DNA of 64,000 nt, from contig NC_039365.1 of NCBI RefSeq assembly GCF_003573695.1, positions 83,245,089-83,309,088 of the forward strand, in the 5' to 3' direction. A program made the position numbers and the translations under genes. Position 1 is the first letter of the stretch; each line of letters begins with the position of its first letter. Positions 11,261-23,418 of this stretch are shown piece by piece. The notes beneath the pieces are model-generated. The model did no database searches. It saw nothing but the letters and a program-made list of their open reading frames with translations, and was not told the origin of the DNA. Source of the DNA: Papaver somniferum (Eukaryota > Streptophyta > Magnoliopsida > Ranunculales > Papaveraceae).

Positions 11261-14200
11261 ATGAATTCCCTTCAAAACCCTTTTCTTTCTCCTCCTCCCC
11301 CTTCCCGCCAAAACCGTACCTCTCTTAAACCTCGCAAAACCCCTAAATTCACCATTACTTGTTCAGTCAAACCAGATCCTTGGACACCAAGTGATGGAAA
11401 TTCAATCAAATCAAAACCCTACAAAAGAGACCCTAAAAAACGCCTCTCAGATGATGATGCTCGTCGAATAATCAATGCCAAAGCTCGTTATCTTAGTGTA
11501 TTAAGAAGAAATCAAGGTTCACAAGCTCAAACGCCTAAATTAATTAAGAGAACTCCTGAACAAATGGTACAGTTTTTGAAAGATGATGGAGATGGACATA
11601 TATATGGGAAACATGTTGTTGCTGCAATTAGGGTTGTTAGGAATTTGTCAACTAGGGTTGACGGCTCTTATGATATGAGGCAAGTTATGAGTTCTTTTGT
11701 TACTAAATTGACATTTAGAGAGATGTGTATTGTTTTGAAGGAGCAGAAAGGTTGGCGACAAGTTCGAGATTTCTTTAATTGGATGAAGTTGCAGGTAAAT
11801 TCGCATAACTGCTCTTTTGTTTTCTCTGATTTCATTGGATATGTTCAGTTTTTTCAGTTGATGATTGATGAGATTAATGAGAACTTTATGCTATAAAATA
11901 AGGCATTGGCAAATGTCACCCCTCAACCTCAAGGAATTAGTTTTAACATGAAACGATGACAACTTTAAGCTGTCTGTTGGTTACTTGAATTTGTGGAATC
12001 ATGAGGAGGTTTCTTTTACTAAACTCATCTTGAATTAAAATTATGATTGATTTACTAATCGGGTTTCATTAAGATGTTTATTCGAAGGAAATTGGTGAGA
12101 AAATGAGAAATTTATTGATTCTGCTGTAATACCAAACTAACACTTTGCAGCTAAGGTTTTTGATATGGAAAACCACATCTTTTATCAAACAACGAAAGGT
12201 AAAATAATATGGTTCATGATATGTTAACGTCTTCGAGTTCCTTCATCTAGTTTGCTCTTATGGTTCAGCAGTCATATGGCACCAATAGAAATTCAATTTG
12301 CAAACTTTAGCTAGATTTTGGTTCTGTTTATGCAGTTCTTTTGGTACCCGTAAAAAGCCAATTCGCATACTTTCACTAGAATTTTCAAGTTCGAAATTTA
12401 CCTGTGACTATGAATGCAGCTATGTTACCGTCCCAGCGTGATCGTCTACACCATTGTTTTACGTATATACGGCCAAGTTGGAAAGATCAAACTCGCTGAA
12501 CAAACATTTCTTGAAATGCTTGAAGCAGACTGTGAAGCAGATGAAGTGGCTTGTGGGACCATGTTATGTGCATACGCTAGATGGGGGCGCCATAAACCTA
12601 TGATATCTTTCTATTCTGCAGTTCAAGAGCGTGGAATCGTACCTTCTGTTTCAGTTTTCAAATTCTTGATCTCGTCTTTGCAGAAGAAATCACTGCACAC
12701 CGAGGCTATCTATTTGTGGAGACAGATGATGGATGTAAAGGTGGCCCCCACTCATTTCACCTATACGGTGGTTATTTGCTCATTTGCAAAAGAAGGTCTT
12801 GTCAGAGAGGCCTTTGAGACATTCTATGAAATGAAGAAATCTGGATTCACCCCAGAGGAAGTTACTTATAGCCTTCTCATCACTTTAAGTGCTAAACACG
12901 GGAATCAAGACGAAGCATTACCAAGAAATGAGATCTCTGAGAATCATTCCTAGTAACTATACTTGTGCTTCACTTTTAGCTTTATATTACAAAAATGGAG
13001 ACTATCCTAAAGCCCTAGCTCTCTTCTCGGAGATGGCGAAGTGTAAAGTGGTTGCAGATGAAGTCATATATGGTTTACTTATTAGAATATATGGCAAACT
13101 CGGTCTTTACGAGGATTCACAAAACACATTCGAAGAGATTGAGCAGTTAGGGATTCTCACTGATGAGAAAACGTTTGTGTCTATGGCACAAGTACATTTG
13201 ACTGCGGGAAAGTTTGACAAAGCGTTAAATGTTTTGGATCTTATGAAGTCTAGGAACATTATGTTCTCTAAGTTTGCTTATACTGTCTTACTCCAGTGTT
13301 ATGTTGCGAAGGAGGACGTGGGGTCCGCCGAACTTTCTTTCCAGTCTTTATACAAGACTGGGCTTCCAGATGCATCCTCCTGTAAGGATATGCTTAGCCT
13401 ATATATGAAACTTGATCTTCCTGAGAAGTCCAAGGCGTTCGTTGTTCAATTAAGAAAAGATCAAGTACAATTTGATGAAGAACTGTACAAGATGGTCATG
13501 AAAATGTTTTGCAACCATGGCATGTTAGAAGATGCCAAGCAATTAACAGAAGAGATGGGACAGAGTTCGGTTGCGGTGAGTAGCAATTTCTTACAGGCAT
13601 TTTTGATGATTCTGTGTGGAAAATCCAAGACAGTTGAGATAGCAGAGGATAGTTCTGTTACTCTAGGTCTTCCTGACAGTATGGCACTTGAACTGTTGAT
13701 TAGTCTATATTCTGTAGATGATCCTACCACTGAGAAGATGCAAACCCTGAAAAATTTGCTGCAGACCCCTGTTGGCTTGTCAATAGCTAGCCAACTTATA
13801 AGCAAATCAAATAGGGAAGGTAAGACGTCTTCAATGTGCACTAGCTTGTTTGCTGTTGTTCTGTTTATGCAAGTTCTGTAATCAAAAGAACACTTCTTCC
13901 ACATAGCTTTTGATATTTGTTTGGTCTGACAATCATTTCTTTTGAAGGTAATTCATCTAAAGCCAAGTTTCTCTATAATGAAGTAATCAAGCTAGGTCAT
14001 AGACCTGAGGATGCAGCAATTGCTTCTATGATCAATCTATATGGAAAGCTTCAGCAATTGGATAAAGCCCAGGAAGTGTATGCAGCTGCTGCATATTTCC
14101 CTGCTTCAATGAAACGAGTATATAGTTCTATGATTGATGCATTTGCCAAGTGTGGTAAACTGGAAGAAGTAAGCTGGATGTATGACGAAATGGTTAAGAA

Positions 14201-15852
14201 AGGGCATAACATAGATGCTGTACTGATCAGCATGGTTGTCAACACTTTGACCACTTACGGTGTGTGCTGCAAAATGTTTCGTCATACTTCAGTGAATTGT
14301 AAATCTAGCTATATATAGTTCTTTTTGATCTGTATTTCATTCCTTATTTTATTGCTACTCTGGGGAATCAGGCAAGCTGGGAGTGGCAGATGGAATTATC
14401 CGCAAAAGCTTTCAGGAACAGGTGAAGCTTGATACCGTAGCATACAATACATTTATCAAGGCCATGTTAGAAGCTGGTTAGTTGGCTACCGATCTTCTTT
14501 TAGTTGACTGTTAATAACTGAAGAGAATGATATGCATATTAAAGCTTTAAATGATACATTTAATGTCTTGTAGGTAAGTTGCATTTTGCAACCAGCATCT
14601 TCGATCGCATGATTTCTAATGGAGTTAGTCCATCAATTCAGACATTTAACACAATGATTAGGTAACTATCACCATAAACTTACAGATAAGTAAAGACAGA
14701 AAGAGAAAAAAAAATTGATCAGCAGAAAGAGAATAATTGTTGGTCTAGGTGTTAAATCTTGTCTCAATTCTTCTGAGATATTTGTCTATTGTTGGTTAAT
14801 AACGGCAGTGTGTACGGCCGGGGCCGAAAGCTGGAGAAGGCTGTGGAGATGCTTAGCATGGCAAGGGATTTGAATATCTCATTGGATGAGAAAGCATACA
14901 CCAACATGATTAGCTATTACGGGAAGGCTGGTAATGATCCAAAAAATGAGATCTTATGGAACTGCAGTTTGAATCATACTCGTATATCTTGGAATGCCAA
15001 ACCTTTTGCTTTTTCTTTACTTTTTTTTTTCTCGTAACTTCACTTCATTTTTTTCTTTCATAACTTCACTTCATATTGGAATTAGTTATTTGTAATATAT
15101 TTAATTTCATACTACATGGTATTTTCTATGTAGGTAAGTGGCGTGAAGCTTCTCAATTGTTCATCCAAATGCAGGAAGAAGGGATACAACCTGGGCAGGT
15201 GAAATTCCTAATTAGTATTAAATTTGCGCAAATTGGATGGTTTTATTAGCAAGATGTATTTCGTTATTTTTATCTATTTCTGTTTCAACTACAGGTTAGC
15301 TACAATATTATGATCAATGCATATGCTATTGTGGGACTCTCTGATGAAGCTGAGAAACTTTTCCAAGCCATGCAAAGAACTGGTTGCTCCCCTGATTCCT
15401 TCACCTACCTAGCCCTGATACGAGCTTACACAAAGTGCGGTAAATACTCAGAAGCAGAGGAAATTCTTGATGAAACGAAGAGAACAGGAATCTCTCCTTC
15501 CCTTGTACATCTCAACCATGTATTGCGTACGTTTACAAATGCGGGATTAATGGGTGATGCTGAAAGGGTCTATAGAGACCTCATGTCTGTGGGATTGAAT
15601 CCTGATCTAGCATGTGAAAGGACGATGCTGAGGGGTTATATGCACCACGGATATACCAAGGAAGGCATCTCTTTCTTTGAAACGATAAGCAACTTTGTGG
15701 AACCAGATACTTTTATGATGAGTACAGCTGTGCACCGGTACAGGTCAGCTGGAAATGAGATAAGAGCTGGGGAAGTTATGGAGTCTATGAATAATATGGG
15801 GGTCTCATTTTTGTGGAAGCTGAAAATTGGTTCTAAAACGGAAGCAACTTGA
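11261..15852 (+). CDS. EMB976: EMB976-type (At5g27270) pentatricopeptide repeat protein, eight exons, one frameshift
   Basis: P-class PPR proteins bind organellar RNA through helical 35-residue repeats; the Arabidopsis ortholog is embryo-essential and predicted plastid. Coding exons by GT-AG borders and protein continuity: 11261-11794, 12420-13819, 13948-14259, 14372-14476, 14574-14661, 14809-14930, 15134-15198, 15295-15852. The N-terminus (MNSLQNPFLSPPPPSRQNR) is Ser/Pro-rich like a transit peptide and is followed by the family signature KRLSDDDARRII, then RTPEQMVQFL and EQKGWRQVRDFFNWMKLQ. PPR repeats fill the rest (for example VIVYTIVLRIYGQVGKIKLA). Length would be about 1,060 residues, close to the roughly 1,040 of the family. 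ATG 11261 is chosen because the upstream in-frame GTG is not a plant start. Near 12915-12921 the frame slips: DEAL ends one frame and YQEMRS resumes in another, as after loss of about 8 bp. Either this allele is broken or the assembly has an error. Everything else is intact. Confidence 0.9.
12915..12921 (+). other. EMB976: Frameshift site in EMB976 exon 2
   Basis: Upstream codons read GHGNQDEAL-type PPR sequence, and downstream codons in the next frame read YQEMRSLRIIPSNYTC. Family alignment from memory expects about two more residues between them, so a loss of 8 bp (or 2 or 5) explains it. Without correction translation ends at the TAG at 12951-12953, after about 356 codons. Total exon length is 3184 nt, one over a multiple of three, consistent with a single slip. 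Confidence 0.8.
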
Positions 15853-16774
15853 GATCTAATGTAGGAAACTGCGGAACAGTCTTCTTAAAAACATGAGAAA
15901 GGAGAACTGTTATGGATATGGGAAATCACCTCCTCTCAGCATTACACAGAGGCCAAACAGATATGTACGGTAATGTGGAACCTTATTAAGCTGTTTTTCT
16001 GGTGAATGTCTCCTAAGTTGCACTATTTATAAGTTTTTCTCGTAAAACAAGATTAGTAAACAAAAATCTGTTATGTTCAAACCCAGAAATTTTATCGGAA
16101 CATCATGACTAATTTAGCAATTTTTATTTCAGGAATCACAGCTCTATGGACGCCTAATGATGGTCACAGCAGTTACCTTTCAACAACTCATGAAGATAAA
16201 TCGACCCCAAGAGCAAATAACAGGAAATATGAAGTCCGAACGAACTGGGAACTTCAGTTAAACTTAGAAGTTGGTTTTCACCGATGCGCTTGAAACTAAA
16301 ACATCCATGATTGCACTTGACCTAATATGCCCCCCACCCCCCACCCACCCCGACCACACCGCATCTTTCTGCAGGCTGATGAAGTGTAAAGTGCACATGC
16401 GATTGTTGTAAACCCAATTTAACATCTTTCCAGCTACTACATATGACACTTCTTTCTGTTTTACCATGTAAATAAAAATGTCGAAAGCACCTGTGAGAAA
16501 TATAAGTTGGTGTATCACCTAACTGTACTTTTTATTTTGCTACAAAGTGTAATAATTCATCTTTTTTTTGGAGTCTCATATCTGTCTCCGTCAAAGGTAT
16601 TTGGTACTGTTTTTGCAGATATAACATATCCAGAAATGAGAAATGGGAACAATTATCAGTTTCCATCTGGCCATTTTTTAAAACAGGTGAACGGACATAC
16701 AAGCTGGCAACAAGAATACAAGATCAATATGGACTGGTGTCTTATCATATTATCAGTTTCTCTCTCCAAAAACA
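15853..16774 (+). other. EMB976 3' flank, no other gene seen
   Basis: This is AT-rich with no recognisable coding sequence. A TTTTATTTCAG acceptor-like site near 16132 would permit a 3'-UTR intron, and AATAAA in the context GTAAATAAAAATG (about 16467) could be a polyadenylation signal; neither is proven. A C-rich run lies at 16330-16355. Confidence 0.4.
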
Positions 16775-18950
16775 GAAAAAAAAACCTTTTTTCCCCAAGC
16801 AAGCTGGGGTAGGCTAGATATGAACGCCAAGAAAGCCCAAGAGATCGGTGCTTCTATCGGTTCATCTCATGAAGATATGACAGATTTTACGCCAGCTTGC
16901 TCGCCTCGACAAAACCTACTCCTTTTATCCTGGCTAAGGTATAAGCTGTGTAGGTAATAACACAAGTGAAATGAAGATCCTTGACGCTTTCCGTACCGGG
17001 TTCGTTTTGGTACAGGGAGTGGAGTCACCACCATGATGGGCTTATGTATTCAAGACCTCGGCACATACACTTTATCCCTGCTCGGGATGCTGAGCTACGG
17101 GGAAATCCCCCTTCACATTCCTGCTAAAATGGTTTTAAATGTTTGTTGGTTGTAGGGTGAATCCTCGGTCCAAGTTCATATATCATGCTTCTATAATGTG
17201 GATTGTTGCTCTCCACGCGTGTCTGTCCAACGCCAGTCCTTCAGATAAATTCTGTCGGTTCAGACCCCATTTCACAACTTCCTCCCAAGTCGATTTCGGT
17301 CGATCTCTGCGTCTGATTCTTCCTTCATCCTGCTTGATTAGTTTTGTGCGACCAGTTGCATCTGACGCTCTTCACTGGAAATGCCCAAACCAGCACAACC
17401 GATGCTAGCTGAACATCTCCCCAATTGGAGCTACCCCAAGTTTCTTGCGTATATGCTCATTCCTGATTGGTCGTGTCTCGTATGTCCGCAGGTCCACCTC
17501 AGCATATACATCTTTGTTACGTCCAACTCTCTAATGTGCTGGTTTTTAGCATACCAGTATTCCGCTCCATACACCATCACCGGTCGAATCGTCGTTTGTA
17601 GAACTTTCCTTTCAGCTTTGGTGGGAATTTCTGTCGCAGAGGACGCTCGTTGCCAATCTCCATTTTGCCTACCCCGTTTGGGTCCTATGTCTAATGTCCT
17701 CACCAATTCCGCCGTCGCTTTGGATCATCGATCCCAGACGCCGAAAGGAGTCATTCCTTGGTACTAGATGCACGTCTAGCAAAATATCCCCGTCGTCAGA
17801 CCTGGTATCATTGAAATTGCACCTTAGATACTCAATCTTGGTCCTACGGAGTCTAAATCCCTTCGAAATTAGAGTTTGTCGACACCACTCTAGTTTTTTT
17901 TCGCCATCGGTCTTGGTCTCGTCAATTTGCGCCACATCATCCGTAAAGAGCATACACCACGGGATCTCTCCCTAAACGTCCCTCATAACTTGATCTATTA
18001 CTAGAGAAAAAAATGTAGGGACTCAAGGATGATCCTTGGTGTAGCCCTATCTTGATCAGAAAGTCGCTCGTGAATCCATCGCACGTCCCAACACCGGTCA
18101 CCGCTCTCTCGTACATATCCTTGATTAAGGTTATGTACTTCGCTGCTACCTTTTTCTTTTCGAAGGCCCACCACATCACCTCGCGCGGAACTCTGTCGTA
18201 CGCTTTCTCGAGGTCAATAAATACCATGTGCAGGTCTCGCTTTTGTTCCCAGTTTTTTTCCATTAGTTGTCTCACCAGGAATGTCGCTTTTGTGGTTGAT
18301 ATCCCAGATATAAATCCAAACGGGTTCTTCGTTACGCCAGTTTCCCTTCGTAAGCAACGATCAATGACTCTTCCCCACAGCTTCATTGTATGGCTCATCA
18401 GATTGATGCCTTTGTAGTTCGTGCAACTTTTGGATGTCCTTTTTGTTTAATCAGTACCATTGCGCTTCTTCCCCGTTCGTTCGACATCCGGTTTGATTGG
18501 AAGATGCTATTGAATAACTTGGTTAGCCAAGTTATCTCTTCATCCCCAAGGCACTTCCACACCTCAATAGGGATGGTATCGGGTCCCAATGTATTCCATA
18601 CTTTAATCCTTCTTAGGGCCTCCTTTACTTAGCTCTCGTGTATGTTCTAAGCAACTCACTCTGTGGTGTCCTCAACTGGGTTTACAATTTCGACCGTGGG
18701 AGTTTCACCCCTTCATTAAAAAGTCCGTCGAAGTATTCCTTCCGTTTGCCTTTATCTCCGAGTCCTCCACCAAGACTCGATCTTTTGCGTCCTTTATGCA
18801 TTTGACTTGGATTAAGTCGCATGTCTTCTTCTCGCGCATCCGAGCAATCCTATAGACGTCCTTCTCGCCTCTCCTGTGCTCAATTTTCTATTTGTCACTC
18901 TCTCCCTCGCTGAAAAAAATGGATGTTTTCACTTTAGATACTTGTCCCAA
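16775..18950 (-). mobile_element. RTE-clade LINE, 5'-truncated
   Basis: Read on the minus strand, the sequence carries RTE-type reverse transcriptase and the characteristic RTE C-terminal block, then a 3' UTR whose end (CCTACCCCAGCTTGCTTGGG, complement of about 16786-16806) resembles the conserved 3' terminus of plant RTE elements. The endonuclease part is absent, so it is 5'-truncated near 18950, as expected for target-primed insertion. Left border is approximate. Confidence 0.8.
17150..18900 (-). pseudogene. RTE LINE reverse transcriptase remnant
   Basis: Minus-strand motifs in order: GPDTIPIEVWKCLGDE (about 18590-18540), MSHTMKLWGRVIDRCLR (about 18398-18350), FIDLEKAYDRVPREVMWWAF (about 18220-18160), GLHQGSSLSPYIF (about 18050-18010), then MLFTDDVAQIDE (about 17953-17918), where the usual FADD catalytic box is FTDD. 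The tail IRPVMVYGAEYWYAKNQHI and MLRWTCGHTRHD (about 17590-17480) and RRDRPKSTWEEVVKWGLN (about 17310-17260) are typical RTE signatures. Frame changes at about 18400, 18020 and 17690 and a missing N-terminus make it inactive. Confidence 0.85.
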
Positions 18951-19199
18951 AATAAGTGATACTTTTTTTGGGGAGGTTGGAGGAGGGGAGAGAGAGTGAG
19001 TCAAGACGAAAATCAATTCCTTATATGTTTTTCGGCTTGAATAGTAACTACCAACGCACTTGTAAACGTTTTAGGCAGAAGATTGATGAAGCTAAGGATT
19101 TTCACAAAAATGCTTAATAACTCTTGTCTAAGATCAGAAAGCTTTTTACAGAAAATCTGATTAAACATCCTAAAAAGGGAAGTAATATTGTCAGCATCG

Positions 19200-21990
19200 G
19201 AGCATTTTCTTTTAAATCCATATCAAAATTTCAATGGTGTCCTGAAAGTGTATTTAGCAGGCATATGATAGGAGGTTTATCTTAGTTCGTAGACATAAAT
19301 AATTACAAAGGAGGACCTATAAGCTTTCGAGATAAGAGTTGTTCTACTCAACAAAAAGGAACGATGAAAATACCCAGTGTGCCTGAAATACGTGACATGT
19401 TTTATGTTTGAGGTATGCCTGCAAAACTTCTTTCTGTAAATCAAATTTGTGACAAAGTCCATAACGTTATTTTCAATTTTGAAAAGTGTAATACTGAAGA
19501 TTAGTCGGGAAGAGTAATTTTCCATGATATTGGTGGGAAAAATAATGGTTATCTATTAGATATTCAGTTAAATATTTGTTGCAATTTGACCTAAGTGGAA
19601 TGATTCATTTATGACATTAACATTTTGGTCACAAAAATTATCGATTATTTGACAAGATTATTAATAAAAAAACCTGTGAGGGGCATTCCCAAAATCAATG
19701 CTAGTAGATAGTATTTGTGGTGCTTGACAAAAGGGTAAAAAAGCAAGAATTCCACATAAGTCATCACAAGACATTGTGACCAAAGTTCATCTTAATTCAA
19801 CTCACATGGATTTCTTTGGCCCAATCCAACAACCCACCGTTGGATGAACGAAATATGGTTTGATAATTACACCAGATTTACACGGGTTGCGTTCTTAGAG
19901 CATAAGAATAATTCCTTGGAAGAATTTAAGATTATTGTGAATATAATCCAAAATGAACTAAGTCACAATTAAGATCGATCATAGAATAAAATTTAAAGAT
20001 ATCAAGCTATTTAAATTGTATGACAAACATATTCTCCGCATATTACTCCACAAGAAGGAGTTGCAGAAAGGAAGAACATGAATATTCAAGAAATGTCCAG
20101 GATAATGCTCCATAATAAAACCTTACCTTTGAAGTTCTCGGGAAAACGGTTTTTTACAACATGCTATCAAATAATAGTTTGTATTTATGATCACTATATT
20201 ATTATTGACGACTTAAGTGATTTTCGTCAAAACAACATCTCTCCTACTAAGTTGCCTCCTAATGAAACAATTGGGAAACTCAAGTACCATCATCGACGAA
20301 AGTTGTTGCAACTATTATGGATCTTTATGGGTTCAACACTGCCATATCACTGATGATATCATAGGGGAGAAAACTTCTAATGAGGGTGTTCTTGTCGAAA
20401 CAACTTCTTTGAATCCTCCCAAATGGGTTCAACATTGCCATGCCACTGATGATATCATAGGGGAGCCAAACACTAAGGTCATGAGAACAAGTAAACTTCA
20501 TAACTTACGCAATTTTGTATGTTGCATGTCATGTGTTGAACCAAAAAATATTAGTGAAGCTCTAAAGGACCCTGCATGGATGGTGCTATGCATGAGAAGT
20601 TAAATCAATTCAAATGGAAACTTGTCCATTGTCCTACCAATGAGGAACAAAGTGGATGTTCAAGAATAATTCTGATGAGTTCAGCATTGTCTCTGAAATA
20701 AAGCAAGACTTATTGCTCAAGAATACTCTTAAAGTGAAGGAGTTTATTTTTAATTAGACTTTACTCTTGTATCTCACATTGAGTTCATAAAATTGCTTCT
20801 TGCTCATGTTGGTTTTCTCAAGATTAAGTTATATCAAATGAATATTTACTCCGCATTCTTAAATAAATATCTTAAGAAAGATGTTTAATTTTGTTATCTA
20901 AGATAAAAGATTTGAAATTCCAAAATTTTCATATCATGTCTTTAAGCTCAATAGGCATTATACGGATTTAAGCAAGCCCCACGAGGTTGGTATGAAAAGC
21001 TAACAACTTCTATTCCTAGGAAGGGATTCTCAAAAGGTGGAGCTGATGATAGTTTTTTTACTAAATGGAATATTAAGTGTTGATTAATCAAATCAATATA
21101 GACGGCACCATCGTCACTTCCGAAAAACTTATCGAATAGTTCTGAACCTCGTTGAACAAGGAGTTCGAGATGAGCCATGCTGGTGAATTAAAATTCTTCA
21201 TACAAATTCATCAACATAAGGATGAAATTGAATATCTCTCAAGAAAAATATGTCATCAAATTCCTTTTTAAAACATCTCTTGAAGGTTCTGCTCCAAATT
21301 TGACTCCATGTCCACAACTAGAAAACCACAAAGGGATCTAATAGGAATCCAAGTAGATCCAAAGATGTATAAATCAATTATTGGAAGCATTCTTTGTTTA
21401 AAAACAACAAGACTTGATATTGCTTTCACTGTTGGTTGTTATGCAAGGTTTTAGGATGGACCTAGAGAGTCACATCCCACTGTAGCAAAAAGAGTAATTT
21501 GTTATATATGTGGTACTATTGGATTCGATTTAGCATATCCGTTTGACACTAATTTCTATCTTACACCTTATTCATATGTTAATTGAGATCGATACATGGA
21601 AGATAGAAAAACAAATATCGGGAATATTTTTCTATATGGAGAAAAATCTTGTAGCCCGACACAGAAAGAAACAAAAATCACAATGCTTATCAACGTGTTT
21701 AGCATAATGCAATGTAATAAGTACGTGTTATGGTAAACTCTCATATGAACGAAATAAATGCTAACTGATTATGTAATCGATATTGAAACCATGAATAGTT
21801 TTTGTGATAAGTTTTGTGCAATAAGAATAACTGAAAACCCATTTGAGCATTCTAGAATGAAACACATGGATATTATATATCACTTCATCAGCGATTTGTT
21901 TGAATAAGGTACTGCCAGACTTGAACATGTATCATTGAACGACAATTGGCTGATATGCTTATTTACCACTAGATAACCAATTTTTTTTAC
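19200..21990 (+). pseudogene. Copia pol remnant (protease edge, integrase, RT, RNase H)
   Basis: Recognisable islands in Copia order: SRHMIGG (about 19255, protease edge, normally CSRHMTG), GTMKIPSVPEIRDMFYV (about 19360-19410, pre-integrase), QKGKKARIPHKSSQD (about 19728-19770), LNSTHMDFFGPIQQPTVG (about 19790-19845, integrase core), TPQEGVAERKN (about 20045-20077), SEALKDPAWM (about 20554-20583), LYGFKQAPRGWYEKLTTSI (about 20953-21013, RT), MYKSIIGSILCLKTTRLDIA (about 21368-21427) and MKHMDIIYHFISDLFE (about 21858-21906, RNase H end). Most frames are broken by many stops, so it is a fossil. Confidence 0.8.
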
Positions 21991-23418
21991 CATCTTTAAT
22001 GTCTATCAGTGTTATTCTTATTTACTAAAACAAGCTTATATTATTTTCCACGTGCTCTATATATATCTTTTGAGCGATATATTTTTTTATTATTATTCTT
22101 TATGACTTTTTACCATTTTCCTCACTTTTCGCTAAGTGATTTTTTGGGATTGCTGGCAAAGTTTGATTATTTATTTATTCTTTATAATTATTGCTTATGT
22201 TAAGGGAATCCTACAGAGTTCATGTCATTTTTTTTGAGCCATCTTGTTCCAATGAGATGTAGCATATTTAACAGGTTATGTAACCTTTTGTTTGAATGGT
22301 TTTCTAAGTATAAGTCCCAAAGTGGTTGTCATTGTTATCTTCTACACACCAATAAAAGGAGAAAAATATAAATTTTAGAAAAATCCGACTCAAGGTGCTA
22401 CGACACCGTTAAGAGTGATCCAAAAAGGTAATCATTCGATGTGGGTGTCGATAGTTATTGTCATGTCCAAAATTCTCCCTACCCTAGGCTCCTAAGGAAA
22501 GAGTCGAGAAAATTATGAATGGGAAAAACTGCATCATGAGCTGAGAAGTTTATGCGCTAAGATAAAATTATCTTATCATAGTGTTGATATTTGATATTTA
22601 AACTTAGGTTACGATGAATGGTTTGAATTCATAAAAATAAGACATCATACAGATATTTTCGGGAATATCTTCTCCTTGGATCAACATGCGAGCACTTCAA
22701 TTTTGAACCGATTTCTTTAAAGTAAATTCGTGAGGATAATGGTCTTTTCCATTGATAATTCTATGCTTATAGGGTTAATTGTATGATTAGTATCTTCAGG
22801 TTATTTTTGTTGATCTTTTCTTATGTGGGACATGTTTCTTGATGATCTTCTTAGATGTTAATCTCTTTTCTAGGAGAAAACAACTTTTGTTGATTATTGT
22901 TTAACATCTTTTTGATTATTAAACTTCAAGAGAAAGGTTATTTTCTTCGAAAAGTTCACTCTTTGAGAATGACAACAAGTGGGGAGTGTTCACATTGAGC
23001 TTGCGTTTAATTGTTATATCTTTATAGGGAGTGCAGTTGTGGAATATAATAGAAAATTCTACCTTTTAGTCTCTCCATGGTGAAGAAACTAAGTTTTATT
23101 TTTATTTTTTTTGAAACTTAGTGAAATCATCGGAAAGTTGGTACGTTATTGTTATTCTCGATAATCTCTTAAAAACGTAGTTCATAGAGATCACTATTCT
23201 CAATACATTTGTTATTTTGTAACAAAAAAGGGAAGAATTATTTGGTACTAATATACTACAGGCATAATTTTCTTTGAAGTAATGTCTAAGTGGAGTGAAT
23301 TACTTGTGTGTTTAACCATTGGATTTAACAAAGAGAAACAAGTAAAAACTAAGGGGAGAACATATAACAGTAGTATCGCTTTAAAGTTTTTGTACAATGA
23401 ACCTTAAGTTAGGTAAAG
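21990..23418 (+). other. Post-pol region of the ancient Copia element
   Basis: AT-rich with no gene. About 22960-23070 is collinear with 3393-3500 (shared words GGGAGTG and AGGGAGTGC). The words TTTTGTAACAAAAAAGGGAAGA near 23215-23240 correspond to the site where the MITE at 3654 inserted in the younger relative. Confidence 0.55.

Larger units (their letters stand above)
19100..23418 (+). mobile_element. Ancient SIRE-like Copia element, left block
   Basis: Degraded Copia pol runs left to right, followed by a post-pol region collinear with the element at 1-7464. The 5' LTR and most of gag are missing on the left. The element resumes at 34128, because removing the Athila insertion (TSD TAAAG) makes the two parts continuous, and it ends in an LTR-like block at 35884. 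Its high decay makes it the oldest element here together with the LINEs. Confidence 0.75.

Noticed and set aside
13461..13904. Minus-strand 147-codon frame
   Set aside because: It is antisense to EMB976 exon 2, whose protein sequence is clearly conserved.
17139..18632. Plus-strand frames of 80-128 codons
   Set aside because: They are antisense shadows of the RTE reverse transcriptase on the minus strand.
19277..19525. Minus-strand frame of 82 codons
   Set aside because: The opposite strand carries degraded Copia pre-integrase sequence, which explains the region better.
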